A program made the position numbers and the translations under genes. Below, piece after piece: positions 1-8,923 of a stretch of DNA of 64,000 bases; the first letter of the stretch is position 1; each line of letters opens with the position of its first letter. The stretch is taken from the NCBI GenBank assembly GCA_965227145.1, contig OZ245730.1, positions 3,906,001 through 3,970,000 on the forward strand, written 5' to 3'. The DNA comes from JACKAQ01 sp965227145. GTDB lineage: Bacteria; Calditrichota; Calditrichia; RBG-13-44-9; J075. The notes beneath the pieces were generated by a model. The model saw only the letters and a list, made by a program, of their open reading frames with translations. It ran no database searches and was not told the origin of the DNA.

Positions 1-3000
1 ACGAGATATGGCGCCAGTACCCGTATTGACGGGCGATTCACGATTCCCGGTATGCGGGTTGGTGGTCCATACTCAGTCACCGTTTCATATGTTGGATTTA
101 ATGATCAGGTTGAAGAAAACGTTAATCTTAAACTTGGTGTTACTTCGCATTTTGAATTTAACATGAAAGAGGCTGCAATTGAGATCGCTGGCGTTACGGT
201 TGTCTCAAAACCCGGCTCCGTAGGCGAGAATTCTGGAACAAGTACTCAAATTTCCACAGAAAACCTTGAAGAACTCCCGTCGCTGGATCGTAATTTAAAC
301 GATTATGTACGGCTCACCCCTCAGTCCAGTCAGTATGGCGAAGGTATAACATTTGCCGGTATCAACAACCGATACAATGCAATTTATATCGACGGTGCTG
401 TTAATAACGACGTTTTTGGATTGGCCGGATCCGGTACAAACGGTGGTCAAACAGGCATCTCCCCTTTTAGCGTTGATATTATCGATCAGTTGCAAGTCGT
501 GCTTTCTCCTTACGACGTAACACTGGGCGGATTTGCAGGTGCCGGTATTAACGCTGTAACCAAATCTGGTACCAATACCATTAAAGGTACTGCTTATACG
601 TATTTGCAAAATCAAAGTCTGGTTGCAAAAACAAACGGCACACTTGCCGATCGCCTGGACATTGAGCGCGAAAAAGTTGACGATTTTTCCAAACGAGTTT
701 ACGGCTTCTCCCTCGGCGGACCGATCATGAAAGACAAACTCTTTTTCTTCGGTAACGTCGAATTTCAAAAAGACGAAACACCACTGCCATTTGAAACAGA
801 AAGTTACACATCCGTTGCCGGCAGATATTCCGTATCAGATTTGAATAGATTGCGTAACCATCTTATCAACACCTATGGCTACGACCCCGGAACATTCGGT
901 AATGTTTCAGATGAACTTGATGGCTTAAAGATTTTTGGAAAACTGAACTATAACCTCAGCAAAAACCATTACTTAACATTGCGCCATCAGTATACAAAAG
1001 CTGAACAATATGACCGGACTGCGGGTAGCAGCAGCACGATCAACTTTTCAAATAACGGCATTTATTTCCCGAGCACCACAAACTCAACCGCACTGGAACT
1101 GAACTCTCATTTTGGATCCCAGTATTCAAACAATGTGATTTTGAGCTATGTGACTGTTCGTGATGACAGAGATCCGCTCGCCGGCGATTTCCCATATGTA
1201 TTTATCGAAGATGAAAGCAGCGGACTGATTCGTTTTGGATCGGAAGAATTTTCAACCGCAAACGAATTGAATCAGGACATTTTTGCTTTTACCAATAATT
1301 TTAATTGGTATCGCGGCCAACACACCTTCACATTTGGAACACACAACGAATTTTATGACATTTATAATGTGTTCATCGGCCAGAATTATGGAACATACCG
1401 CTATGGCAGCATTGATGATTTTATCAATGGCGCTCCGGCACAAGAATATGACCGGGCGTATTCGTTGGTAGATAACCTTACCGGCGACGGCACCGCAGCA
1501 GCAGCAGACTTTAAAGCAATGCAGCTGGGTTTTTATGCGCAAGATGAATGGACGATGAGTCCCAAGCTGAGATTAACCGGCGGTCTGCGGGTCGATATTC
1601 CGGTTATCACTTCCGATCCGGTTGAAGATACCTACCTGAATAACACGGCACTGCCGCTGATGGCTGACAAATATCCGATTGCGAAGGACGCAGTTGCCGG
1701 CAAAGCGCCGGATGGACAGCTCATGCTTTCTCCCCGTTTGGGCTTCAACTATGATGTTAACGGTGATAATCGCACCATCGTTCGCGGTGGCGCCGGTTTG
1801 TTCACCAGCCGTATCCCCTTTGTTTGGCCGGGTGCGATGTTCAATAATAATGGCTTGACACAGGGTCGCGTCAGTGAAGGCGATATTACCGGTGACGTCG
1901 ATTTTATCCCGAATATTCAAAACCAGTACACCAACCCGGATTTTACAGTTCCGTCGGGCCAGATTGATCTTTTCACCAAAGATTTCAAATTCCCCCAAAT
2001 TTTCCGCTCAAATTTGGGTGTTGATTTCCAAATGCCGTTTGGTATTTATTCAACCGTGGAAGCGCTCTACACCAAAACGGTTAATAATATTAACTATACC
2101 AATATCAACTCCGACCCAACCGTTGATTACACATGGACAGGCTCTCCGGATGACAGAGAAGTATTTACCAGAAGCAGCATTGATCCGACCTACAGCGCTG
2201 TTTATCTGGCATCCAATACGTCCAAAGGTTATGGTTATAACCTGACCGTTTCGTTGGCGAAAAACTTCGATTTCGGCTTGAACAGCACATTGGCATACTC
2301 CTACGGCGATGCAAAAGCGTTGAGTGAAGGAACTTCCTCACAAAACTCTTCCCAATGGAGAGGTCAAGTGAACATCAATGGCAGAAACGACCCATCCTAT
2401 GGCCGGACAGACTTTGCCGTCGGTCACAGATTCCTTTCATCACTGAGTTACAAACATAACTGGACCTCAGACAAGAACATGGCTACAACAGTTTCATTGT
2501 TCTTTAACGGCCAATCAGGCTCTCCGTTCTCTTATGTAATTGGCGGAAGCAATGCCCGTAACATCAACAACGAAACGGGCAGCACCAGCAGAAACCGCAG
2601 CTTGATTTACATTCCCGAATCAGCATCAGATATCAATCTGGTTGATTATGTAAGTGGCGGCCAAACAGTAACGGCTGCAGAACAGTGGAGCCAACTGAAC
2701 GCATTCATCGAAGAAGATGCTTACCTGAAAAATAACCGTGGAAGTTATGCTGAAAAGAATGGTGCATGGGCTCCGTTTGGCGCAACTTTCGATCTCGGTA
2801 TTCGCCAGGATGTTGGTATCAACGCCGGTGGACAAGTTCATCGTATTCAGTTCCTGGTTGACATTTTCAATATTGCTAACCTTTTGAATAGCAATTGGGG
2901 CACTGTTTACACCGTACCTGGCGATTTCAACAACTATTTCCTGTATCAATTTGAAGGGTATGAGTCAGATGGCACAACCCCCAGATTCACATACCGGAAA

Positions 3001-3087
3001 GAAAATGTTGGAAAAGATGATTATGATATCGCCGGTTTGGCTTCTCGTTGGCGGATGTCATTCGGTATGCGTTATTTTTTCAACTAA
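1..3087 (+). CDS. TonB-dependent receptor, Oar-like (5' end missing)
   Basis: The frame is open from base 1, so the gene begins before the window; the ATG at 52 is internal. The first ~30 residues are the end of a carboxypeptidase-regulatory-like beta domain (DGRFTIPGM, then YSVTVSYVGF). A plug-like region follows (LPSLDRNLNDYVRLTP, IDGAVNNDVFG, VVLSPYDVTLGGFAGAGINAVTKSGTN) and then a long beta-rich barrel ending in an aromatic C-terminus (MRYFFN). This architecture is typical of Oar/OmpA-related TonB-dependent receptors of FCB bacteria, outer-membrane proteins that import bulky substrates or serve as adhesion/secretion pores. The substrate cannot be told. A strong terminator follows the stop, so it is the last gene of its transcript. 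Confidence 0.9.
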   Translation, partial: TRYGASTRIDGRFTIPGMRVGGPYSVTVSYVGFNDQVEENVNLKLGVTSHFEFNMKEAAIEIAGVTVVSKPGSVGENSGTSTQISTENLEELPSLDRNLNDYVRLTPQSSQYGEGITFAGINNRYNAIYIDGAVNNDVFGLAGSGTNGGQTGISPFSVDIIDQLQVVLSPYDVTLGGFAGAGINAVTKSGTNTIKGTAYTYLQNQSLVAKTNGTLADRLDIEREKVDDFSKRVYGFSLGGPIMKDKLFFFGNVEFQKDETPLPFETESYTSVAGRYSVSDLNRLRNHLINTYGYDPGTFGNVSDELDGLKIFGKLNYNLSKNHYLTLRHQYTKAEQYDRTAGSSSTINFSNNGIYFPSTTNSTALELNSHFGSQYSNNVILSYVTVRDDRDPLAGDFPYVFIEDESSGLIRFGSEEFSTANELNQDIFAFTNNFNWYRGQHTFTFGTHNEFYDIYNVFIGQNYGTYRYGSIDDFINGAPAQEYDRAYSLVDNLTGDGTAAAADFKAMQLGFYAQDEWTMSPKLRLTGGLRVDIPVITSDPVEDTYLNNTALPLMADKYPIAKDAVAGKAPDGQLMLSPRLGFNYDVNGDNRTIVRGGAGLFTSRIPFVWPGAMFNNNGLTQGRVSEGDITGDVDFIPNIQNQYTNPDFTVPSGQIDLFTKDFKFPQIFRSNLGVDFQMPFGIYSTVEALYTKTVNNINYTNINSDPTVDYTWTGSPDDREVFTRSSIDPTYSAVYLASNTSKGYGYNLTVSLAKNFDFGLNSTLAYSYGDAKALSEGTSSQNSSQWRGQVNINGRNDPSYGRTDFAVGHRFLSSLSYKHNWTSDKNMATTVSLFFNGQSGSPFSYVIGGSNARNINNETGSTSRNRSLIYIPESASDINLVDYVSGGQTVTAAEQWSQLNAFIEEDAYLKNNRGSYAEKNGAWAPFGATFDLGIRQDVGINAGGQVHRIQFLVDIFNIANLLNSNWGTVYTVPGDFNNYFLYQFEGYESDGTTPRFTYRKENVGKDDYDIAGLASRWRMSFGMRYFFN

Positions 3088-3106
3088 AAAATTAGCACAG
3101 AGTAAC

Positions 3107-3137
3107 AAAAAAGGCTCCTTTACGGAGCCTTTTTTTT
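3107..3137 (+). terminator. Intrinsic terminator after the TonB-dependent receptor
   Basis: Arms AAGGCTCC (3111-3118) and GGAGCCTT (3124-3131) enclose a 5-nt loop and are followed by a T run. It lies 20 nt past the stop codon and before the RBS of the next gene, which therefore needs its own promoter or readthrough. Confidence 0.9.
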
Positions 3138-3161
3138 ACCGTTCATTAGAGGAAAATTCAA

Positions 3162-4391
3162 TTGAAAAGAAGATTACTAAACCTGATTTTTCCAGTGCTG
3201 CTCATGTTGCCCGTTACCATCCTGGGCGGTGGAGAGCAACCGTATCTCATCCTGATTTCGTTTGATGGGTTCCGGTGGGATTATCCGCAGCGGGGATTAA
3301 CGCCAAATCTGGAACGCGTTGAAAAACAAGGTGTTAAAGCACTTTCTCTGGAGCCTGTATTTCCTTCCAAAACCTTTCCGAACCATATTTCAACGGTAAC
3401 GGGTTTGTATCCGCAAAATCACGGCATCATCATGAACAGCATTTTCGATCCATATTCCGGGGAACGATACAGCCTGGGCAACCGCGATGCCGTTCAGGAT
3501 GACAAATGGTATCTCGGTGAATTTTTTTGGGAAACAGCCGAACGGCAGGGCATTATTACCGCCAGCTATTTTTGGCCGGGATCGGAAATTTTACTCGACC
3601 ATCGCCACCCCACATACCGGGAAATGTACGAACACAACCGCCCGTACGATGCGCGGGTTCAGGGTGTTTTGGACTGGTTGCAATTACCGGAAGCCGAGCG
3701 TCCCCATTTTATCACGCTGTATTTTCACGAAACCGACAGCAAAGGGCATGATTTCGGTCCGGATTCGCCGGAAGTAAACGCCGCCATCAAACAATTGGAT
3801 GAGCTGCTCGGGCTGCTGCTCGACGGATTGCAAAAAAATAATATGCTGGAAAAAACCAACATTATGATCACTTCGGATCACGGAATGACCAATGTCGATA
3901 TCGGGCGAATCATCGATGTGCAACAACTGCTGGATGGTTTCGATTGCCAATATCACGAAATTGGACCGGTTATGATGGTTCAACCCAAACCGGGCGAACT
4001 GGATTCCGTTTACCAAAAACTACAGCAAACCGCCAAAAATTTTGCGGTTTACAAACGGGATGATGTGCCGGAACATTTCCATTTTTCCAAACACCCGTTT
4101 ATTTCCGATATAGTTTTGATAGCGGAAATGGGTTGGAGCCTGCACACAACCGGCTCCGCAGATCGTTACCGGCAACGCCACAAAACCGGCGGCAACCACG
4201 GTTACGACAACCACCACATGGATATGCACGGCATTTTTTACGCAATGGGACCGGATTTCAAAAGCGGATATCCGACCGGAACCGTGCGCAATATTGATGT
4301 TTATCCGCTACTCTGCGAAATTTTCGGCATCATGCCGCGCCAAAATCTTGACGGCGATTTGTCGCGCATTTCGTTTGTTCTGAAAAAATAG
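3162..4391 (+). CDS. Secreted NPP-type nucleotide pyrophosphatase/phosphodiesterase
   Basis: Alkaline phosphatase superfamily, ecto-nucleotide pyrophosphatase/phosphodiesterase (NPP) type; 409 aa. A hydrophobic N-terminus (LLNLIFPVLLMLPVTILGG) is a signal peptide, so it acts outside the inner membrane. The metal-binding FDGFRWDY has Asp35; the nucleophile is Thr71 in SKTFPNH; SDHGMTN (Asp239, His240) and the later GGNHGYDN supply the other zinc ligands. Family members cleave phosphodiester or pyrophosphate bonds in nucleotides or phospholipid head groups; the exact substrate is not readable. The start is a TTG, chosen because AGAGGA at 3148-3153 lies 8 nt upstream and it gives a complete signal peptide. 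Confidence 0.88.
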   Translation: MKRRLLNLIFPVLLMLPVTILGGGEQPYLILISFDGFRWDYPQRGLTPNLERVEKQGVKALSLEPVFPSKTFPNHISTVTGLYPQNHGIIMNSIFDPYSGERYSLGNRDAVQDDKWYLGEFFWETAERQGIITASYFWPGSEILLDHRHPTYREMYEHNRPYDARVQGVLDWLQLPEAERPHFITLYFHETDSKGHDFGPDSPEVNAAIKQLDELLGLLLDGLQKNNMLEKTNIMITSDHGMTNVDIGRIIDVQQLLDGFDCQYHEIGPVMMVQPKPGELDSVYQKLQQTAKNFAVYKRDDVPEHFHFSKHPFISDIVLIAEMGWSLHTTGSADRYRQRHKTGGNHGYDNHHMDMHGIFYAMGPDFKSGYPTGTVRNIDVYPLLCEIFGIMPRQNLDGDLSRISFVLKK

Positions 4392-4417
4392 GCATGCCAA
4401 TTTGATGTGAGCAACTG

Positions 4418-4442
4418 GTCATTCCTGCGAAGGCAGGAATCT
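4418..4442. repeat. REP-like short palindrome
   Basis: ATTCCTGC (4421-4428), GAAG loop, GCAGGAAT (4433-4440), preceded by GTC. This has the form of the REP/BIME-type palindromes found as dispersed intergenic copies in many bacteria. It sits between two convergent genes and has no T run, so it is not a classical terminator. Only this copy was noticed in the window. Confidence 0.5.
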
Positions 4443-4482
4443 CTCGGCTTTCAACAACTATTTTAAATTATATTTTGGGCGA

Positions 4483-4519
4483 GAAAAAAATAGAACGGGG
4501 CAACATTTGCCCCGTTCTA
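4483..4519 (-). terminator. Intrinsic terminator of the GATase-yceH operon
   Basis: Perfect 13-bp stem, 4491-4503 with 4507-4519, around a 3-nt loop. On the minus strand it is followed by seven T (plus-strand A run at 4484-4490). It abuts the stop codon of the minus-strand gene that ends at 4521. Confidence 0.92.
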
Positions 4520-4520
4520 T

Positions 4521-5183
4521 TTATTCAAATTGTTCTTTAAATGTCGCGAATTGCTCTTTAAGCGATTCCAGCTCTGCAGTTAACGATTCCACTTTTTCTT
4601 CCAGCAATGTTAACCGGGAAGCGCCCGCAGCGGTTTGCGGCATAATCATCGTGGTTTCTTCCTGCAATTTTTCGATATCCGGCTGCCCGGACATTAAATG
4701 AATAAAGCGCGGCTCCTTTTGTCCCGGCCAAACAGGCAATTGCATCACTTGCGGGAAAGGTTTGCGGGTATCTGCGGATAAATCTTTCAGTACTTCTTCC
4801 ACTTCCGTTAACGTGGAAAAATCAGCCATTCGCTCCGTTCGGCTGCGAATTTCGCCGATGGTTTGCGGTCCGCGCAGCATCAAAACGCTGAGCACAGCCA
4901 TTTCCCGTTGATTCAGAAAAAATACTTCGCGCATGCGGTGTTCGTATTTTCGAACCCGGCTGCCACTACCGGATACAACCACCAACATTTGCTTTTTGCG
5001 AAGCTGCTGAAGGGTATCTTGCACCAGATCTTCATCATATTCCACCACCGGTGAACGGTTGGATTTCTGGTTGCTGGCTGTCCGGATCGCATTGGGCGTA
5101 AGTGGATAATATTCAGGGGTGGTCAGTTGTTTCTCCATCAAAACACCCAAAACGCGTACTTCTTCTGCGGAAAACTCCGTCAT
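4521..5183 (-). CDS. yceH: YceH family protein (DUF480)
   Basis: 220 aa, close to the ~215 aa usual for YceH/DUF480 proteins, which fold as two winged-helix domains. The family's N-terminal signature is plain: VRVLGVLMEKQLTTPEYYPLTPNA, then ASNQKSNRSPV. The C-terminal ~45 residues form a coiled coil (LTLLEEKVESLTAELESLKEQF). The biochemical role of the family is unknown. It is the second gene of a minus-strand operon, 35 nt downstream of a glutamine amidotransferase gene, and ends at a strong terminator. Confidence 0.9.
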   Translation of the reverse strand: MTEFSAEEVRVLGVLMEKQLTTPEYYPLTPNAIRTASNQKSNRSPVVEYDEDLVQDTLQQLRKKQMLVVVSGSGSRVRKYEHRMREVFFLNQREMAVLSVLMLRGPQTIGEIRSRTERMADFSTLTEVEEVLKDLSADTRKPFPQVMQLPVWPGQKEPRFIHLMSGQPDIEKLQEETTMIMPQTAAGASRLTLLEEKVESLTAELESLKEQFATFKEQFE

Positions 5184-5218
5184 ATATTTCCTCCCCTATA
5201 CTATTGTTTTTGATACAG

Positions 5219-6115
5219 TTACTGATTCGCAGCAGCTTTGTGATCCAATATCCCGAGCGGTTCCAGCGTTGTTTCAGAAAGATGTTCGTCGGGCGTCAAC
5301 TGAATCATGGCGTGCCGCAGAAAGCGCGGTAAAATTCTTTCCCGGGTCAGCAAAATGTTTTCGGGATCTTCGAGATGCGCAATCATATCGTAATATTTTT
5401 CTTCGCCGTGTTCCGTTACAACCTGATGCTTTCGTTCCGGCTGGCGGAAGTGATACAACATGCTCATCGGGTCGGCTTCCGGATGAAATTGGGTACCGAT
5501 CATTTCGTTGGAAATACGCACGCCCATCAGCGCGCGTTCCAGCTTCGGGTTTACCCGCTGCAACTCGCGGGCGAGAATATTGCCGCCCAGCTGCGCCAGC
5601 TGTTTTTCGTTGGGCGAGATCACTTCAAACTGGCGGAAATCTGCCACATAAAATTGGCGTGGCAGCAAATTGAACAGCGAATCGTTATCCGCGGATGCCG
5701 TTTTTACCACCGGAATAATCCCGAAGGATCGCTTATCCCGTTCCTGCACAACAGCAAATTTGAAAAATCTGGCCATCATTTGAAATGAATGACAAATGAA
5801 AAACACGAATTTTTTAGATTCGGGATTGCCCTCGTTGTGGTTCCAAATGGCATCGATCAGCCGGAAATAGCGGTTTTCCCATTCCATTCCCACGCCATCG
5901 TACGGGCTGCCCGGCCCACCAGTGGAAATGTAAATATCATAATCCAGCCCCGGCGTTTCGGTTTTGTATCGCGTGTCGTAAATATCGAGCATCACACCAC
6001 GATTGGCGACCGAACCGCTGGCATTCCCCACAATTTCTTTAATACAGCGCATTCCCTGATTTGGCTCATTATTATACAAATCCAGAACAGCAATTTTTAC
6101 AGGAGGCAAACGCAT
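5219..6115 (-). CDS. Class I glutamine amidotransferase domain protein (GMP synthase-like)
   Basis: Stand-alone class I glutamine amidotransferase of 298 aa. It has STGGPGSPYDG (oxyanion strand), the nucleophile Cys108 in FFICHSFQ, and the His-Glu pair at ~211/213 in GTQFHPEADP, so the hydrolase triad is complete. No synthase domain is fused; such proteins are often labelled GMP synthase from the amidotransferase half alone. The acceptor substrate is unknown. The start is taken as ATG 6115 because GGAG lies 5 nt upstream; the in-frame GTG at 6121 overlaps that RBS. First gene of the operon with yceH. Confidence 0.85.
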   Translation of the reverse strand: MRLPPVKIAVLDLYNNEPNQGMRCIKEIVGNASGSVANRGVMLDIYDTRYKTETPGLDYDIYISTGGPGSPYDGVGMEWENRYFRLIDAIWNHNEGNPESKKFVFFICHSFQMMARFFKFAVVQERDKRSFGIIPVVKTASADNDSLFNLLPRQFYVADFRQFEVISPNEKQLAQLGGNILARELQRVNPKLERALMGVRISNEMIGTQFHPEADPMSMLYHFRQPERKHQVVTEHGEEKYYDMIAHLEDPENILLTRERILPRFLRHAMIQLTPDEHLSETTLEPLGILDHKAAANQ

Positions 6116-6426
6116 AAACACTCCAAATTATATTGATAAAACTAACACCCGGCGTAAATGTTCAAATTGTTTTCCAAACGCCTTTACAAACTATCTCTTT
6201 ATTATGATAATCGGCAAAGCTAAAAAATCTTTGTCTTTTTTTTATTTTTTCAATGTTCAATATATCATAATCAGCCCATATTGCAAAATGGAAATCTTGC
6301 GGTACCATCGGTTAATGCAGTTTATCAACCGGTGAGGAAAGCGCTCCGGAATCGGTTCGCACCGAGAAAATTCTTGAACGTGAAGCGAAAGATTGCTATT
6401 TTATTAAAAAATAGAAGGGATAAAAC
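6116..6426. other. Divergent intergenic region with inverted repeats
   Basis: 311 bp between the minus-strand amidotransferase and the plus-strand toxin-antitoxin pair. No ORF is convincing. It holds two inverted repeats: TCGGTT (near 6308) with AACCGG (near 6337), and TCGGT-TCGC-ACCGA (6352-6365). A promoter candidate lies at 6374-6402. The rest is AT-rich. Confidence 0.6.
6374..6402 (+). promoter_or_regulatory. Promoter candidate of the AbrB/PIN pair, with adjacent palindrome
   Basis: TTGAAC (6374-6379), 17-nt spacer, TATTTT (6397-6402). The palindrome TCGGT-TCGC-ACCGA ends 8 nt before the -35 element, a usual place for an operator bound by an antitoxin. An RBS-like AGAAGGGA follows before the TTG start at 6427. 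Confidence 0.45.
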
Positions 6427-6648
6427 TTGACACGATTTGCGACATTTGATGCTGAAATTCAGGAAGGGCGTACGCTAAAATTACCTACCGATGTGTGTGA
6501 CAAATTGCGGCTGGATGCCGGCGACAGGGTGGAAATTTCCATTAAAAAAATTAAATCCGGACGGCTGGATCTCATTCTCGCGGAAAATCCACTGGTTCAA
6601 ATCCTGAATTTACGGCGACCAACAGAACCGGAAACGAACAATCAATGA
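6427..6648 (+). CDS. AbrB/MazE-like antitoxin
   Basis: 73 aa with one SpoVT/AbrB-type swapped-hairpin domain: EIQEGRTLKLPTDVCDKLRLDAGDRVEISI matches the family pattern of a hydrophobic strand, Gly-Arg, Leu-Pro and Gly-Asp. Such proteins bind DNA as dimers and, when paired with PIN toxins, neutralise the toxin and repress the operon. The short C-terminal tail would be the toxin-binding part. The start is TTG with AGAAGGGA upstream. Its stop overlaps the ATG of the PIN gene (ATGA), indicating translational coupling. Confidence 0.78.
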   Translation: MTRFATFDAEIQEGRTLKLPTDVCDKLRLDAGDRVEISIKKIKSGRLDLILAENPLVQILNLRRPTEPETNNQ

Positions 6649-7070
6649 AAACTTTTGTCGATCAATCTGCATGGATTGCGTTGGTAAATCCCCAAACGCC
6701 AACCGAGACTCGCATTGCCAAAGAATTTGAACGCGCACTGTCCGAAGGCGATCGATTGTTTACACACAACATTGCCATCGGCAATGCCATGAGCGAAATA
6801 AAAAAGCAACACGGAGCTGTTGTCGCCAACAAATTTTACGAAATAGTTGATGCCGCATACAGCGGTGCCCACCTGAGCATGCTCTGGATTGGTCGCCGCA
6901 CCCAAAAAGAAGCGGTTTGGTTGATGAAAAAACACAGTTCACTAGACCTCGACCTTTACGATTATGCCTGCTTTATCCTCATGCGAAGAAGACGATTGCG
7001 CACGATTTTAACCACGAAACCCGATTACAAACAGCTGCAGCTCAGCGTGATTCCGGAACCGAAAGAGTGA
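6645..7070 (+). CDS. PIN-domain toxin (VapC-like ribonuclease)
   Basis: 141 aa, the size of VapC toxins. The PIN acidic residues are visible: Asp6 in FVDQSAW, Glu in NAMSEIKK, an Asp pair in SLDLDLYDYACFILMRR and Asp in TTKPDY. PIN toxins are metal-dependent endoribonucleases that cut tRNA or rRNA. Coupling by ATGA overlap to an AbrB-like antitoxin makes a type II toxin-antitoxin module likely. The next gene begins 5 nt after the stop, so the pair may be transcribed with the two YqeC/YqeB-like genes. Confidence 0.78.
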   Translation: MKTFVDQSAWIALVNPQTPTETRIAKEFERALSEGDRLFTHNIAIGNAMSEIKKQHGAVVANKFYEIVDAAYSGAHLSMLWIGRRTQKEAVWLMKKHSSLDLDLYDYACFILMRRRRLRTILTTKPDYKQLQLSVIPEPKE

Positions 7071-7075
7071 ATTGA

Positions 7076-7810
7076 ATGGTTATTACCCAGCAAGTTGTAC
7101 TCGATGAAGCGTACCGCACCCTTGCGTTTTGCGGTGGAATGGGTCGCGGTTTTTTACGTCAAAAAATTGCCCGGGAATTGGTTGCCAAAGGCAAAAAAGT
7201 GTTGATGCTCAGCAGCGGATTGCAACATTTTCCCGGAACCGGCGAGATGGTGGTTTGCTCCCACCCCGATTTACTGGTGAAAGTGCTCCACAAAAAATTT
7301 GACACCCACCATTTGTTATACGCAGCCAATCGGCTGGAAGAGCAATATTTACAAGGGTTTCCATTGGAAAAATGTGCGGAAATCCGGTCGCTGTTACCCG
7401 ATGTTTTTCTGCTGCTGGAATTGGGGAACAGCATGCAACACTGTTTTAATCCCAATGAAGATTCGGCAAGCTGGCAAGGTGCTCAATGTTGGGATCAACT
7501 GATTTATCTGGTTGATATTCAACGAATGGATTCGGTAGATTTCGAATCGCAGCACAGTGTTGGCGCAAATTTACAGGCTCCCGGAAATTCACCGGAAACG
7601 ATGCTGGAATATCTGACCGATCGCGAAAGCGGCGTGAAAGAAATATTCGAGCAAGCGTGGCCGGCGATGTTGGTTTTTGCCGGAGCAGATATGCCCGCAC
7701 GGGAAAACCGGGCCATCACTTTCTCCCGGGAACTGTTCGCGGAAGGCATTTTTAACGTGGCTGTCGGCGATTTGCAAACCAATTTGATCAAACGATTACC
7801 GGCGATATGA
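7076..7810 (+). CDS. Divergent YqeC-like protein (Se-dependent molybdenum hydroxylase accessory family)
   Basis: 244 aa. The layout follows YqeC: an N-terminal nucleotide-loop region (LAFCGGMGRGFLRQKIARELVAKGKKVLML), a central strand where YqeC has its VEADG motif (here LLLELGNS), then LVDIQRMDSVDF and a late strand in the place of NKAD (here FAGAD). The Walker-A Lys-Thr is absent (GGMGRGFL instead of GAGGKTT), so ATP binding is doubtful. YqeC is thought to help install the selenium cofactor of molybdenum hydroxylases. No hydroxylase is nearby. The stop overlaps the next gene (YqeB-like), supporting the pairing. The assignment rests on pattern matching by eye. Confidence 0.55.
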   Translation: MVITQQVVLDEAYRTLAFCGGMGRGFLRQKIARELVAKGKKVLMLSSGLQHFPGTGEMVVCSHPDLLVKVLHKKFDTHHLLYAANRLEEQYLQGFPLEKCAEIRSLLPDVFLLLELGNSMQHCFNPNEDSASWQGAQCWDQLIYLVDIQRMDSVDFESQHSVGANLQAPGNSPETMLEYLTDRESGVKEIFEQAWPAMLVFAGADMPARENRAITFSRELFAEGIFNVAVGDLQTNLIKRLPAI

Positions 7811-8649
7811 TGTTTAGAAAAAACAACGTTGTTTACATTTGCGGCGGGAATGAAATCGCCAGCGCTACGGCCGTACGGCTACACAACAGCGGTTTCGAAA
7901 TCGTATGCGTTGTGAATGAAAATGAGAATAATCTTCGCTATCATTTGTGCATCGGCGATGCCATTTTCCAGGGTCAGAAAATTCTCGAAAACGTTACCGC
8001 AGCAACCATCGATGAATCGCTGTGGAGCGATACAGACGGTGAAAATCGCCCGTCGAAAATTCATCAGGCGCTGCAATATTTGTTGAAAGACCGCAAAATT
8101 GCAGTAATTCCACAGACGGATCTTTCCGCCGCGATGGACGCGCTGCCGCCGGATGTGATCGTCAACTTCTATTCCGATAATTATTCGCCCATCACCATCG
8201 ACGACGCCCATTTGGTCATCGGTGCGTTTCCGCTGCACCAGCCCGGCACAGATTGCCATATTGCGGTAGAAACGCGCGAAACGTATCACATCGGTCGATA
8301 TTATACGCCCAACTGCCACATTCCCGAAGCGATCAGCGATCCATTTTTTAAACACCCGTTTGACTGGTGCAAAAGCCCGATTGGCGGTGTTTGGGTTTCC
8401 CTCAAAAATATTGGTGATATGGTGCATTACAACGAAGCCATCGGCAGGGTGGACAGCATCGAGATCCGCTCGCCGTTTGACGGCCAGATATGGGGATTAA
8501 CCCATAGCGGTAAAATTATCGAAGCCCGGGCAGCCGTTGCGCAAATTTTCCACCATACGCCAAGCGATGCGTTCCGCTATTTCGGATACCGGGAGCAGGC
8601 GATTTCCGGCGGAGTGCTGGAAGCACTATTGCATTTTGCAATGGAATAA
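7807..8649 (+). CDS. YqeB/EF2563-like selenium-dependent molybdenum hydroxylase system protein
   Basis: 280 aa. The N-terminus (VVYICGGNEIASATAVRLHNSGFEIVCV) resembles the Rossmann-like GGGDLATGVAHRL motif of the EF2563/YqeB family. The middle has FCEAVYxG-like CIGDAIFQGQKI and a strand PPDVIVNFY. The C-terminus has IRSPFDGQIWGLTHSGKIIEARAAVAQI and ends with AISGGVLEALLHF, very close to the family's AIGGGVLEAIL. The usual IDPR motif is changed to HHTP. It overlaps the YqeC-like gene by 4 nt. In selenium-using bacteria these proteins sit beside molybdenum hydroxylases; here the pair stands alone and has lost signature residues, so the role may differ. Confidence 0.65.
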   Translation: MMFRKNNVVYICGGNEIASATAVRLHNSGFEIVCVVNENENNLRYHLCIGDAIFQGQKILENVTAATIDESLWSDTDGENRPSKIHQALQYLLKDRKIAVIPQTDLSAAMDALPPDVIVNFYSDNYSPITIDDAHLVIGAFPLHQPGTDCHIAVETRETYHIGRYYTPNCHIPEAISDPFFKHPFDWCKSPIGGVWVSLKNIGDMVHYNEAIGRVDSIEIRSPFDGQIWGLTHSGKIIEARAAVAQIFHHTPSDAFRYFGYREQAISGGVLEALLHFAME

Positions 8650-8923
8650 GGTGCAAAAAACCCCTGCCACGTTTTGATGAAAGCTATATTTATTTCGCAC
8701 ACCTAAACGATTATTATTTAAATATTTAGATCGATATTTTGAAGCCATTTCCGTGCTTTTGTGGCACCTGTTCCACTATAGCGGAAATTGCAATGTCAAT
8801 CGATATATATATGATTTTATTGAGTTTGTATCAATGCGTAATTTCTGGCAAGCAATTTGTAATTTGTTACTTTAGTTGTATTCAAAAAGCGTTTTAGAAG
8901 AGAAAAATTTAATAGATTATTGT

